NCBI RefSeq assembly: GCF_039904985.1
Contig: NZ_CP157005.1
Location: forward strand, 3,367,501 to 3,431,500
Reading direction: 5' to 3'
Length of the DNA stretch: 64,000 nt
DNA from: Methylomonas sp. AM2-LC
GTDB lineage: Bacteria; Pseudomonadota; Gammaproteobacteria; Methylococcales; Methylomonadaceae
A program made the translations under genes and the position numbers. This document shows positions 28,010-37,539 of the stretch, piece by piece. A model generated the notes under the pieces. The model saw nothing but the letters and a program-made list of their open reading frames with translations. It made no database searches and was not told the origin of the DNA. Numbering within the stretch: the first letter of the stretch is position 1; the number at the start of each line of letters is the position of its first letter.

Positions 28010-29775
28010 TTAATATTCAATTTGGTATATAACACCCACGCTGTTGGTTGCGGAACTCCCTGCTGTGGAACTAGTGGCGGCACCGCTACCCACCCCACCC
28101 TCAAACTTAAGATGTTTACTGATATCGATTTGGATGACTGGCTGCGGAACTCCACCTGAAATGCCTTGTTTAGCCCCCAGATAAACACCAGGCGCAATAT
28201 ATCGACCCGCTTCCAGACTGGGATTGACACCCCCAGCCGATAAACGATCCAATCCCAGTAGCTTACGCGCACTTTCCAGCGGATCACCTACTCCGGAAGT
28301 TACTCCCGTTAGTGACCCCAACGCAGCAGCGATCTGCACCATTTCCAGTGGACTTAAGCTGGCTGCGCCGCTGCCGAATAACAAGTTTGCTAAAATCTCG
28401 TCTGCTGGCAACACTGGCGAACTACTCAGTGCAATTTTCGGCTGTTGAGCAGTGCCGCTTATCGTTATGGTGGCTGCAATATTGTTGCGAGTGGAAGTGG
28501 CAACGAAATTTAAAGACGGATTGGTTAAGCTATTGTCAGCGAACCCGACCTCCCCCTGATTAAAAACCAGTACTTGACCTGCCAGCGTGAATTGACCTCG
28601 GCGCAAGGTAAATTTTCCATCTGGATACAGCTGGTTTAGATCGCCAGTCACCTTTATACTGCCGCCCAGTTCAGCATCTATGCCTCGGCCACGGACGAAA
28701 ATTTCGCGCGGTGCATCTATGATCACATTCAGTGCCAAATTGCTATTCGACTCAGCCGCAGCAGGTGCAGCAGATGGTTTGAGGCTGCTTAGTTTTAGTA
28801 CGGCAATACTTGTTGGCAAGCGTTCCGGAATTTGGATATCTGCACGATTAAGATGGATACCTCCACTGGCTGTCATACCCGTCATAAGCAAACCGCTGAG
28901 CAGCACATCGGCATCCAGATTGACTGTTAGTTGATCACTTGCCAATGGCCTGGCGTTACGGGCGATGATAGTCAAATCGATAGGCATGTCTGTAGTCAAC
29001 AAATCAATACTACCGGTTGCATTCAAGGTTCCAGGCCCAGCGCGGGCCTTTAATTTGAGCATGGGTAAACTACCTTCTACAACTGCCAATGTTCCACTGA
29101 TGTCGTTAATGCCAATCCCAGTACTAAAATCCTGCCAAGTACCCTGTTCAAGTTGCGCCGTACCTGTCAGTAAAGGTGCCGACCAAGTGCCAGCAAGCGT
29201 TGCATTCGCCAGCAATTGCCCGTGTAACTGTTGCCCAGTGGCATTCAATAACGGATCCAACACTTTTAAGTCTAGCGTGGCCGCACTTTGCAATGCAAAC
29301 ACGCCAGTATTGGTCATGGGAGTTTGCCCACTGATTTGTATGTTTATCATATTGCCAGCCTTAAGGTTGGCATCCACAACAACATTACCCGCATTTAATA
29401 TTGCATTTGCACTAAATCCTGCGGGTGGCAATGCCTGACGCAGACGATTCTTAAGCTGCAGCTGCTTTGCTGTAATGTGCAACAAACCAGTGGGTTGTAA
29501 CAGGCTACCGTGTAAATTGGCATCGGCACTCAGGGTACCCGTGATGGCTGGCATAGGGGTAAACAAGCTAAATAATTCGACTGGAGCCTGCTGCAATTCA
29601 ACTGTCAGTGCCAAATTGGGCAAGATGCGTCCGGAGACCGCTAACTCAGCTTGCTGTATACCCAAACGCAAGCGATCAACACTTAATCCGTCCTTAAAAC
29701 TGATATTTGTTGGAGCCAGCAGTTGCATAGTTTGCTGATGCCAAGTGGCTTGCAGTGAATTGCACAATAAAGAAC
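28010..29775 (-). pseudogene. tamB: tamB, C-terminal part (separated by IS30 insertion)
   Basis: About 585 residues that end in the TamB/DUF490 domain (GGSIKVTGDLNQLYPDGKFTLRRGQF; LLFGSGAASLSPLEMVQIAAALGS; ending VGVIYQIEY). TamB is an inner-membrane-anchored periplasmic beta-helical protein that works with TamA in moving lipids and outer-membrane proteins. Reading starts right at the edge of the insertion element. Joining 29775 to 31007 after removing the element and one copy of the GT duplication restores a continuous frame with the N-terminal part. A TTG at 29767 could restart translation, but the fragment lacks the membrane anchor, so it is unlikely to work alone. Confidence 0.88.
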
Positions 29776-29800
29776 GGTGAGTTCAACTGGTCATTGCAAC
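29776..29800. repeat. IS30 left terminal inverted repeat
   Basis: 25 bp starting GGTGAGTTCAACTGG; exact reverse complement of 30980-31004. Confidence 0.93.
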
Positions 29801-30943
29801 GCATTCGTTTAGTTTATCACCAGGCATCATGTAGCCCAGTGTTTTTCTAGGTCTCGTATTAAGCTTTAAAGCAATCTCATCTAGGTCTTGCTGACTATAA
29901 CCGCTTAAATCGGTCCCTTTGGGAAAATATTGTCTTAATAATCGGTTTGTATTTTCATTGGTTCCTCGCTGCCAAGGGCTTCTTGGATCGCAAAAATACA
30001 TTGCCACATCGGTGGCTACAGTAAATCTTTTATGTTGAGCTAATTCAGTACCACGATCCCATGTCAACGAAGCCATTAAGCCGGAAGGAAGTTGCTGTAC
30101 CTGACGAATTAATGCATTCACAACATTCGTCGTATCTTTGCCATCAACTTGAACCAGCAACACAAATCGTGACCGACGTTCAACTAGAGTAGCAATATGG
30201 CTGTTTTTAGACCCCGTAATCAGATCACCTTCCCAATGCCCAGGTATTGCACGATCCTCAACCTCTGCAGGTCGATCTTTTATCGATACCGCATCAATAA
30301 TTTGCCCTCTTGGCTGGCCTTCAGTTGTTGATGCCTTACCTCGCCGCATCATTCGTTTCGATCGTAGATGTCCGATTAATTCCTTTTTCAAAACGCCGCG
30401 TGCTTGAATATACAGGCTTTTATAGATTGTTTCATGTGAGACATGCATATTGATATCGTTTGGATATTCATGTTTAAGCCAGCCAGCAATTTGCTCAGGA
30501 GACCAATCGAAACCGAGTTTAGTTGCCACCATGATTTGTAGTTGAGAATGTGTAGCCAGTCGACAGGGCTTAGGTCGCTGTGCTTGATCCCATGCTTTTG
30601 AATCAGCTTCGATTGCTCGATATTGATCTTTATTACCATTACGGGCAATTTCACGGCAGATAGTAGAGGGTGATCTTGCTAGTTTTGATGCAATCTGTCG
30701 CATTGATTCACCAGCCGCCAGTCCTCGCGATATTTCTTCGCGCTCAACTAGACTCAGTGACCTAGCCGATCTTGAGCGAGTTGCAGGAATAATTCCACCA
30801 TGAGCGGATAAAACAGTATGCACGGATCCAGCATGCTTACCAAGGGCACGACCTATCTCACTGAGTGATTGTCCTAATTTCCATCTTTGCCACAACTCAA
30901 CCTTTTGAGCTGCGGATAAACCGGGTCGACCTTTCTGTGCCAT
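29783..30943 (-). CDS. IS30-family transposase
   Basis: A 386-residue protein. N-terminal HTH regions (LSAAQKVELWQRWKLGQSLSEIGRALGK and a second with MRQIASKLARSPSTICREI, the IS30 motif) precede a DDE domain: HWEGDLITG (first Asp), LTWDRGTEL (second Asp) and RGTNENTNRLLRQYFPKGTD (Glu), about 33 residues after the second Asp. Length is typical and no frameshift is seen, so the element may be active. The stop lies inside the left terminal repeat. Confidence 0.96.
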   Translation of the reverse strand: MAQKGRPGLSAAQKVELWQRWKLGQSLSEIGRALGKHAGSVHTVLSAHGGIIPATRSRSARSLSLVEREEISRGLAAGESMRQIASKLARSPSTICREIARNGNKDQYRAIEADSKAWDQAQRPKPCRLATHSQLQIMVATKLGFDWSPEQIAGWLKHEYPNDINMHVSHETIYKSLYIQARGVLKKELIGHLRSKRMMRRGKASTTEGQPRGQIIDAVSIKDRPAEVEDRAIPGHWEGDLITGSKNSHIATLVERRSRFVLLVQVDGKDTTNVVNALIRQVQQLPSGLMASLTWDRGTELAQHKRFTVATDVAMYFCDPRSPWQRGTNENTNRLLRQYFPKGTDLSGYSQQDLDEIALKLNTRPRKTLGYMMPGDKLNECVAMTS

Positions 30944-30979
30944 TGATTCACCTCTGTTAATAATATTAAATCAGATAGT

Positions 30980-31004
30980 GTTGCAATGACCAGTTGAACT
31001 CACC
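30980..31004. repeat. IS30 right terminal inverted repeat
   Basis: 25 bp ending CCAGTTGAACTCACC; exact reverse complement of 29776-29800. Its sequence adds a 12-residue false C-terminus (GEFNWSLQHYLI) to the truncated TamB N-terminal part. Confidence 0.93.
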
Positions 31005-33248
31005 ACTGTTATTTTTATTTAGCATGGCTGCTAGACTTAATTGCGCAGTGCTGCCGGACAGATCCGGCATAGTGGCGGACATTTGCAAATTCAAATCCTG
31101 TAATCCACCCTCCAGCTTTAGTTGCGCACTACCTGCCAGCTTGCCTATAGTGACACCCTGCACATCCACTATACCCTGCACCTGCGGTTGACCAAGCGCA
31201 TCGCTAATATTCAGTTCTAAATTAGTTTGGGTTATCGTAGCCCTACCCGGCAAATTGAGATGCATGGCTGCCAGTTTAAATTTGGCCAGTGCTTGGCTAT
31301 TGTGTATGTTTGTTTCCAGGCTGGCAGTGGCTCTGCCCGACAGAGGCTCCTTAAGCAAGGCTTGAAAATCGCTTAAATGTTCGACCTTTATATCAATCTT
31401 ACCCTTAGGCATTGCATTGTTTTCCGTAAACTGTAATCCTCCCTGTGCCTGCAGGCTTTTCCAGTCGGCTTTGTCTATGACAATGTTTACGCTTTTAAGA
31501 TCGGGACTGTTAACTGTCGCTATTATTTCAAGCGGTGCTTGCAAAAATTCACCAACCAATGTTAGTTGACCCTCCGCACGATTCGGCAAATGCTGTAATT
31601 GCAGATGCGCATGCAGCGACTCACTAGCGTAAGCCTTGTTTGCCAACTCAGCAATCAGGTCTGAAGACACAGTTAAATCATGCAGTGAACCATGCAGTTG
31701 CCCCTGCGCAGTCAGTTGCCCTGACTTATCAATAATAATATCGGTCAGTTTATTGAGATGCAGCTGCCAGTTGAAATCGGCGTCACCATTTATTACGTCA
31801 CCAACTGCAGCTAAGCTCAAGTTCTTACCGTCTACATGCAGACTTGATAAGGCAATATCTTTATCTTGTGCGCTCATGCTGAGATTGAAGTTTGCGACTT
31901 CGCCCAATAATTTTACCCAAACACTATCATCCGAATTGAGGCTTAAACTACCGTGTAACGCCAACTGTTTATTTGTATTTTGCTGAGCATAATTTAACTG
32001 CATATCAGCGCTACCTGTCATCTGTAAACCAAATAGAGCAGCTAGGGGTTGCAGCCTGGGTAATGACAACATTAAGCTAGCGCTGGAGTTATCTGTAAGC
32101 ATAGTGGTTTGTCCACTGACATCTATCAGGCTATGTTTTAGTGCCAAGCTAACCGGAAAATTAGCCTGATCGGTAGCCACATGGGCCTCAAACAGCAAAG
32201 GCTCGGCTAATAGCACATCCGGTTCGTCTGTCGCTAACCTAACACCGCTTAGTTCACCGTTTAGTTTTATCTGTCCATCCTTGCCCAGTAAGTTGCTAAT
32301 TAGCTTGTCAATAACAACTTGGCCGACCATGAGTTTTTGCAGTGAACAGTCGCCATTAACATTGAGCCTGCTTAACTCCCCCTGTAACTGCAACTTAAGC
32401 GCCAGCGTTTGCCAAGCTAAATCTGAACGCACATGCATGGCGGGTGCGTTTGCTGTCAACATCAGATCGACACTGTTTTGTATCCAGTTGATATTGCCAT
32501 CCAACAAGGCTGTTAAGCTATCCAGCTTAAGCGCTATATGAGTTTGTAAAGCTGCCAACGGCCCTGCCAAACTGACATTTACATTTAATCCTGTCTGACT
32601 GGACAAACCGGCTAAGGTTGCTAAAGGCCCAGCCGAGGCTTCTTGTAAGGTCATATGCGTGTCCAGCGTTTCATCAATCAGGCTGGCGAATAAGCTATAG
32701 GTGCCCTGTTTTTCCAAGTTTTGTATGCGCAGCTCTACTTCAGCACGCTTGATTGAGACCAGCGCTGTCCGTCCAGATACTTGAAAATTGGCAGCATCAC
32801 CCGCTAAAGATGCTGCCATTTCGAAGCGCTCTATAAACAAACTGTTTAAAACTAGAGTCAATGGTAATGATGAGGTGACGGACGAACTCGATTCTTGCCC
32901 AGCCACAGGCAAGCGTTCAAGACTGATAAATCGGGCCTGAAGCTGCGTGATGTTAAGCTCCCCCACCAATAGTTTAGCGGGTTGCCAATCCAGCAGCAGA
33001 TCATCTATTCGAAGCCAGACACCCTCAGCATCTTGCATTGAGATTTGACCGATACTTACTTGATCAGGAAAATCGGCGCTTAATCCGCTCAGCAAAATTT
33101 TTCCGGCACTTAATTTTAATACAGACGTTTCGATTACCGCGCGTCCGCCCGGCGTGACAGAAGCCAATATCAGCAATAGCAGCGCCAGCGCCAGCAACGC
33201 CGATAAACTGCCAAAACTCCATATCAGGTAGCGGAAAATTTTATGCAT
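31005..33248 (-). pseudogene. tamB: tamB, N-terminal part (truncated by IS30)
   Basis: 748 native residues starting MHKIFRYLIWSFGSLSALLALALLLL, the inner-membrane anchor, followed by long repetitive beta-strand sequence (TamB/AsmA-like). The frame continues 12 codons into the element and stops at 30966. An intact gene would encode about 1335 residues, near the usual TamB size. The ATG overlaps the tamA stop by one base (TGATG), so the pair was translationally coupled. The protein made now would be secreted without the C-terminal DUF490 domain that docks to TamA. Confidence 0.88.
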
Positions 33249-35176
33249 CAGAATGCCTGACCTAGGCCAATATAAACTTCGAACGAACCACTGCCAGGCA
33301 CTGGGTTAACAGGCACCGCCACATCCAGGCGTATTGGCCCAAATGAAGTGTAATAACGCGCACCTACCCCGGCACCCATTTGCCAGCGATTCGAAAATGG
33401 CAAGGCATTCACGCTAACCTGACCGGCATCGGCAAACACCACGACACCATAGTCGTCCATAATACGTTGCCGCAATTCTACACTAGCGGCAGCAATTGCG
33501 GTTCCGCCCTGCGGCACCGAATCAGCAAATTTGGGACCAACTGATTGATATTTATAACCACGCACTGTGGCACTGCCACCCGCATAAAAACGTTTATCCG
33601 GTGGTAAATCGAACTGACTTGCTCCAGCACTATCGCCTAGCAAACCGCGTAAGGCCAGTACTCGACGTCCCGGCTCACCAAGCTCTAGATAGGTTGATGC
33701 GGAAACTTGTAGCAAAACAAAGGGCTGATGGCTGCCGCCCATTGAATAAGTAGGTGTTAATGCAGCACTTGCAATACTACCTTGGGTCGGATCGAGCAGG
33801 TTATTACTGCTATCATATTTCAATGTTAAGGGCAGACTGAGTAAAGTATAATCACGCTGGATGTTTTCCTGACTTATTTGTGCCTGTTCGGCCGCTATAC
33901 CGTAACCACCCTGCCAATGTTGGGAAAGTTTACGATTCAGCATAGTATGTGCCAATAGCGCGGTCTCGTTATAAGCTGTAAAATTCTGCTGTAGAGCGTC
34001 TAATCCGATTTGTAAAGCTTGATCACGTACCAGAAAATCGGGTTTGCTAAAGGCTGCTCCCACTTTATAACCTAAACCGGTGGTACTATTACCGCCCAAC
34101 TGGGTTAAAGCCGCGCTTAAACTGAGCTGTTCGGCATGACCGAACAGGTTGCGGCGTAACCAGGCACTGGAAAGACTACCGCCCAAATCGGTGGAATAAG
34201 CTGCGCCCATATTGGCAGAGTGCAGCGGACGTTCGGCAACATCAAAATTGAGTGGCACCTGACCCTGCTGATCCAGTTGTTGACCGCTACTGACTCGCAC
34301 TGCAGAGAAAATGCCCAGCTCGTTCAAATCCTTACGTGCAGTTTCAATATCACTAGACTTAAATGCTTGCCCGGTAGAAACCAACAAACGCTCACGCACA
34401 AAACTCTCATCGGTATTCTTTAAGCCTACAATAGCAATATGGCCCAATTTAACTTTGGGTCCGCTGTCAACTTTAAACAAGATATCTAGCTCAGCGCTTT
34501 CTAGTGATAAGGTAGCAACAGGCTCATCCACTTTTGCCAAGGCATAACCTTGTTCGAGCAAGGCATTTAATAGACGGGTGCGTACTGCCAACACTTCCTC
34601 GGCTATGGCTTTGTCGCCGGTTTTTAACTTGATGACATCGACAATTGACTGCTCTACCTCTCCTGCTATTCTGATTTGTCGCAAATGAAATTGCGGCCCC
34701 AGTTGGAAAGATGCGGTTACCGGCACAGGAGGATCAGCAGCAGAGCTGCTTAAGTAATCAAATAGCTCTGGATCATCCAAGGTATGGCTGGCAATATGCA
34801 GCACCGCTTTTCCCTGATAATAACCCAGACTTTGCATAGCCATAACAAAGCGCTCCTGATCCTGCTTGGCACGCGCCAGCAACGCAAAAGGCCCAACCTC
34901 GGCGCTTTTTTGCAAACTGATTAATGTCGACGCATCGGCTAGCAATTTATCCAGTTGGGTATTGGTTGTACTCTCAAGAGTGACAATATAAGGCTGAGGA
35001 TCGGCAGCGTAACAGACCTTGGCAATGGCAAACATCAATAGTACAAAGCCTAACAGTCCTAACAAGAATATATTACTTAAAATTTGTGGTTTAATTTCAA
35101 AAGCAGAAAAAGCAATACTGACGGTAGCTGGAAACAGCCGTTTCTTTAAGTTAAATGTTACAAATTGAAATAACAC
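33248..35176 (-). CDS. tamA: TamA, Omp85-family outer-membrane assembly factor
   Basis: A 642-residue Omp85 protein: an N-terminal export segment (FLLGLLGFVLLMFAIAKVCYA, after an unusual long leader), POTRA domains (about 70-320, including FQLGPQFHLRQIRIAGEVEQ and VKLGHIAIVGLKNTDESFVRERLL), and a 16-strand barrel ending GLGQAF with the terminal Phe. The barrel has VRGYKYQSVGP, the conserved VRGY/F element of lid loop L6. It would act with TamB in outer-membrane protein and phospholipid delivery. An in-frame Met nearer the hydrophobic segment is not obvious, so the start is less certain than the family call. With tamB broken, the function of TamA here is doubtful. Confidence 0.9.
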   Translation of the reverse strand: MLFQFVTFNLKKRLFPATVSIAFSAFEIKPQILSNIFLLGLLGFVLLMFAIAKVCYAADPQPYIVTLESTTNTQLDKLLADASTLISLQKSAEVGPFALLARAKQDQERFVMAMQSLGYYQGKAVLHIASHTLDDPELFDYLSSSAADPPVPVTASFQLGPQFHLRQIRIAGEVEQSIVDVIKLKTGDKAIAEEVLAVRTRLLNALLEQGYALAKVDEPVATLSLESAELDILFKVDSGPKVKLGHIAIVGLKNTDESFVRERLLVSTGQAFKSSDIETARKDLNELGIFSAVRVSSGQQLDQQGQVPLNFDVAERPLHSANMGAAYSTDLGGSLSSAWLRRNLFGHAEQLSLSAALTQLGGNSTTGLGYKVGAAFSKPDFLVRDQALQIGLDALQQNFTAYNETALLAHTMLNRKLSQHWQGGYGIAAEQAQISQENIQRDYTLLSLPLTLKYDSSNNLLDPTQGSIASAALTPTYSMGGSHQPFVLLQVSASTYLELGEPGRRVLALRGLLGDSAGASQFDLPPDKRFYAGGSATVRGYKYQSVGPKFADSVPQGGTAIAAASVELRQRIMDDYGVVVFADAGQVSVNALPFSNRWQMGAGVGARYYTSFGPIRLDVAVPVNPVPGSGSFEVYIGLGQAF

Positions 35177-35195
35177 CTTGATTAAAGCCTAATGT

Positions 35196-35492
35196 TCATT
35201 TCCACATAACGTCGGCTTCCGCCTTTGCGGCTGCAGCAAGTAGTTCCAGTAAAGGAAATGCACGTTGAGCCAAACTAACCGAAGATTCAGCTGCTTTTTT
35301 ATTAACATCGGTTGGCACTGTATTTTCCGTATTAATGGCTGCTTTTAAACGCTGCAGGTAAGCAGGAATATCGGCTGCCAGGATTGCACCGGGTACGGTT
35401 GCACTGTGCCCCATCATTGTTAACATCTTAAGTGCAATATCGCCAAACATGATGGTATCGGCATAAGCTTTGGTGGTAAAAGTCACTATCAT
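35196..35492 (-). CDS. DUF1840-family protein
   Basis: A 98-residue protein with the DUF1840 pattern: MIVTFTTKAYADTIMFGDIA at the start, MMGHSATVPGAILAADIPAYLQRLK, and VSLAQRAFPLLELLAAA near the end, then DVMW. Function unknown; small, cytoplasmic, Ala-rich and helical. It lies between the PRC-barrel gene (39 nt upstream) and tamA (19 nt downstream), so it is probably in the same transcript. Confidence 0.9.
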   Translation of the reverse strand: MIVTFTTKAYADTIMFGDIALKMLTMMGHSATVPGAILAADIPAYLQRLKAAINTENTVPTDVNKKAAESSVSLAQRAFPLLELLAAAAKAEADVMWK

Positions 35493-35531
35493 AGCTGTTC
35501 TCTATCTCAGTTGCAGTGGTTGCTTAAGCTA

Positions 35532-36275
35532 TCAATTATCCCAATAACCTTCGCGCTCGTAATGTCGATGCAATCTGACCTCATACGCTCTATCCAGCAG
35601 TATCTCAGGCGAATATTCAGGAGATTCTATAATGTTAGCTTTGTAAAGATTGATATAAATTGTCGATTCATCCCAGCTGATGCGTTCTATCCATTCAGCA
35701 GAAATCAGCACATTTTCGCCTGGCCACCAGTTATGGGTAGCCAGCACCAGATAGCGTATCGTCCAGGTTTCATCATCAATGATAAAATCGTCAATGTGGC
35801 CAATTTCACCATCTAAGGCATGGACGCGATAACCACTGACAGCTTGAGTGCTGCGTAAATGCGGATCCCAGCCTTTTTCAGCATGTTCAGGCGTTTGCCA
35901 TTTGTTAGCGTCACGTTCAATACGAGGATAATAACCCCACATATAAGGCCCATCCCAATACAAAGGCCAACCATAATACTGATAGTAATCTTCCTCGAAT
36001 TGCTTGGATACCGGTTTATGGCTACTTAAGGATGGACTTTCTTCTATCTGCTTTTGTGTCAAATGAATGGCAATATCTTCGCGCTCACGATTGACAGCAA
36101 CCAAAGCATACGGTGAAATCAACACCTGCCTGCCAGTTAGCCAGCTGCCTGCATTAGCAACCAGATAACGTATTGTCCAGAATCGATCATCAAAATAGAA
36201 TTCCTCTATCTTCCCTATGTCGCCATCCAGACTGTTTAATTGATAACCTTTTAGAGTTTTGGCTTTGTATAACAT
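35532..36275 (-). CDS. Double PRC-barrel protein
   Basis: A 247-residue protein with two PRC-barrel domains, about residues 1-80 (GYQLNSLDGDIGKIEEFYFDD, WTIRYLVANAGSWLTGRQVLISP) and 135-210 (GYRVHALDGEIGHIDDFIIDD, WTIRYLVLATHNWWPGENVLIS). The linker is Tyr/Trp-rich (YYQYYGWPLYWDGPYMWGYYP). PRC barrels are found in photosynthetic reaction centres and in RimM; the double soluble form is a frequent member of proteobacterial stress gene sets. Function unknown. It has the recurrent operator upstream and may lead a transcript through DUF1840, tamA and tamB. Confidence 0.92.
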   Translation of the reverse strand: MLYKAKTLKGYQLNSLDGDIGKIEEFYFDDRFWTIRYLVANAGSWLTGRQVLISPYALVAVNREREDIAIHLTQKQIEESPSLSSHKPVSKQFEEDYYQYYGWPLYWDGPYMWGYYPRIERDANKWQTPEHAEKGWDPHLRSTQAVSGYRVHALDGEIGHIDDFIIDDETWTIRYLVLATHNWWPGENVLISAEWIERISWDESTIYINLYKANIIESPEYSPEILLDRAYEVRLHRHYEREGYWDN

Positions 36276-36308
36276 AAGAGTACTCCCGTGGCAATTACTA
36301 GTAACCTG

Positions 36309-36352
36309 ATTATTCCGCCTTTGCCGTCAGGCAGTCTGTTCGACAGCGTACA
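36309..36352 (-). promoter_or_regulatory. Recurrent operator plus -10, PRC-barrel gene
   Basis: TGTTCGACAGCGTACA (36337-36352) matches 10 of 10 fixed positions. Read toward the gene it continues GACTGCC, as at csbD. AATAAT (36314-36309) gives a centre at -42.5 and a start near 36302, 27 nt before the ATG. Confidence 0.65.
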
Positions 36353-36488
36353 AAGCTAGATAACTGAGCCAGAATTGGAAGTGGGTATTTTCATCGAAAA
36401 CCAATGGGGTCACACTCAACCGAGTCTAACCACATTGATATTTTGACTGCATTCAAAAAAAGCGTTGTGATTTCTTGATAATTTAAAA

Positions 36489-36516
36489 TTAGTCTAGTTT
36501 GGTATAATTAGACTAA
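36489..36516 (+). promoter_or_regulatory. Extended -10 promoter inside an inverted repeat
   Basis: TTAGTCTA (36489-36496) and TAGACTAA (36509-36516) are perfect inverted repeats that flank TGGTATAAT (extended -10, TATAAT at 36503-36508). GGAG and an ATG follow at 36537-36552. A repressor bound to the dyad would cover the -10. It precedes the frameshifted C58-like gene and is unrelated to the recurrent operator. Confidence 0.5.
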
Positions 36517-36549
36517 ATGTGGATTTTATAATAATCGGAGAAGCTTGCA

Positions 36550-37223
36550 ATGCCACGGGAATTCAAATCACAATGGGACGCTTCTGGCCAGATTAGACGA
36601 GAGGCGATGGCTGCTGGGTTGTTCATCTATGACATTGTTTTCTCAAGCTACAGGGGTCCTCAAAGAAGCGCTGAGTGACGCCGGAGAAAGTGGTGGTCTT
36701 TGCCGCTCTATGAGTATTAGGTGGATCAAGGGGCGAGCAAATGGTAAAAACTTTTTGTCGGAGTTAATCTTGCCTGGTCAGCAAGTGAATACCTCCATTG
36801 TTAAAGCGATGGCCGATGAATATAAATCACTGGGTGAGCAGGACATTGGTACACAGGTCAGCTACATCAAAGCTCAATTGGTCGGGGCAGGACTTGAATG
36901 CACCGGGGCACATTTGGAAACATTGCCAAGTGCCAACGTGTTCAGTGTTGGACCTTGGTTTACCTTGTCTAGTGACAAAGTGGGAATGGGAAAACTGCGT
37001 AGCATCAACATTTTTGGTAAATACCCTCATGCTATGGCTATGGATTTTAGGGAAGCGGTATGCAATTTTCTTTGATCCTAATTGGGGGCAATTCACTTTT
37101 CCTACACATCTTCAAATGGCCAACTTTCTTACCAAAAGTATGTTTACTCGCTATGGACAAGAACACAAATACGCAGATCGTATCAAATTTGGAGGTGTGG
37201 TAAAAATCGGATTCAATAAATGA
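36550..37223 (+). pseudogene. Frameshifted papain-like (C58/YopT-like) peptidase gene
   Basis: The coding signal moves through three frames. ATG at 36550 (MPREFKSQWDASGQIRREAM) with GGAG upstream runs to a stop at 36678. The next frame carries MTLFSQATGVLKEALSDAGE, SGGLCRSMSIRWIKGRANGK and later FGKYPHAMAMDFREAVCNFL, and stops at 37075. Skipping one base near 37067 continues as FFDPNWGQFTFPT and ends at 37223. GGLC, HAMAM and DPNWG are spaced like the Cys-His-Asp triad of C58 (YopT/AvrPphB-like) cysteine proteases, often effectors or toxins. The family call rests on these motifs alone. Two frameshifts mean that it is probably dead, unless the sequence has errors. Confidence 0.6.
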
Positions 37224-37539
37224 AAGCATTTTTTATTAAGGCCATAAGCCGCAATTATCAAAGCGGTTGCCTCATAGGGCGTCAATAGCGAAGCGTATTG
37301 CGTATATGGTAGGCATCTTTTGTTTACGAATACTTTTAGCGCATGAATCGCTATTATAATCATGGCGGCATTTTCTTAAATACTTGATAAGCAATCTGTT
37401 TCGCAATCATATTCTAAGGGATATTATGACAGCATTACCTTAATTATACGGCGATTGACTTCAATCGGTGGAATACGGTTTGCACCTATTCCACCCTATG
37501 AAAAACCAACGATTTATTGAGTGCGAATATGGCCTTGTT
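37224..37539. other. Intergenic region with hairpin downstream of ackA
   Basis: No convincing gene. GGTGGAATA (37467-37475) and TATTCCACC (37487-37495) form a perfect 9-bp stem with an 11-nt loop, 45 nt beyond the ackA stop. It may terminate the glgP-ackA transcript, although no T-run follows on the minus strand. Confidence 0.5.

Larger units (their letters stand above)
29776..31004 (-). mobile_element. IS30-family insertion sequence, 1229 bp, in tamB
   Basis: The element is bounded by perfect 25-bp terminal inverted repeats (29776-29800 and 30980-31004, beginning GGTGAGTTCAAC) and flanked by a 2-bp direct repeat (AC on plus at 29774-29775 and 31005-31006), as usual for IS30. It encodes one transposase on the minus strand, the same direction as tamB. 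Identical ends and an intact transposase suggest a recent insertion. Confidence 0.95.
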
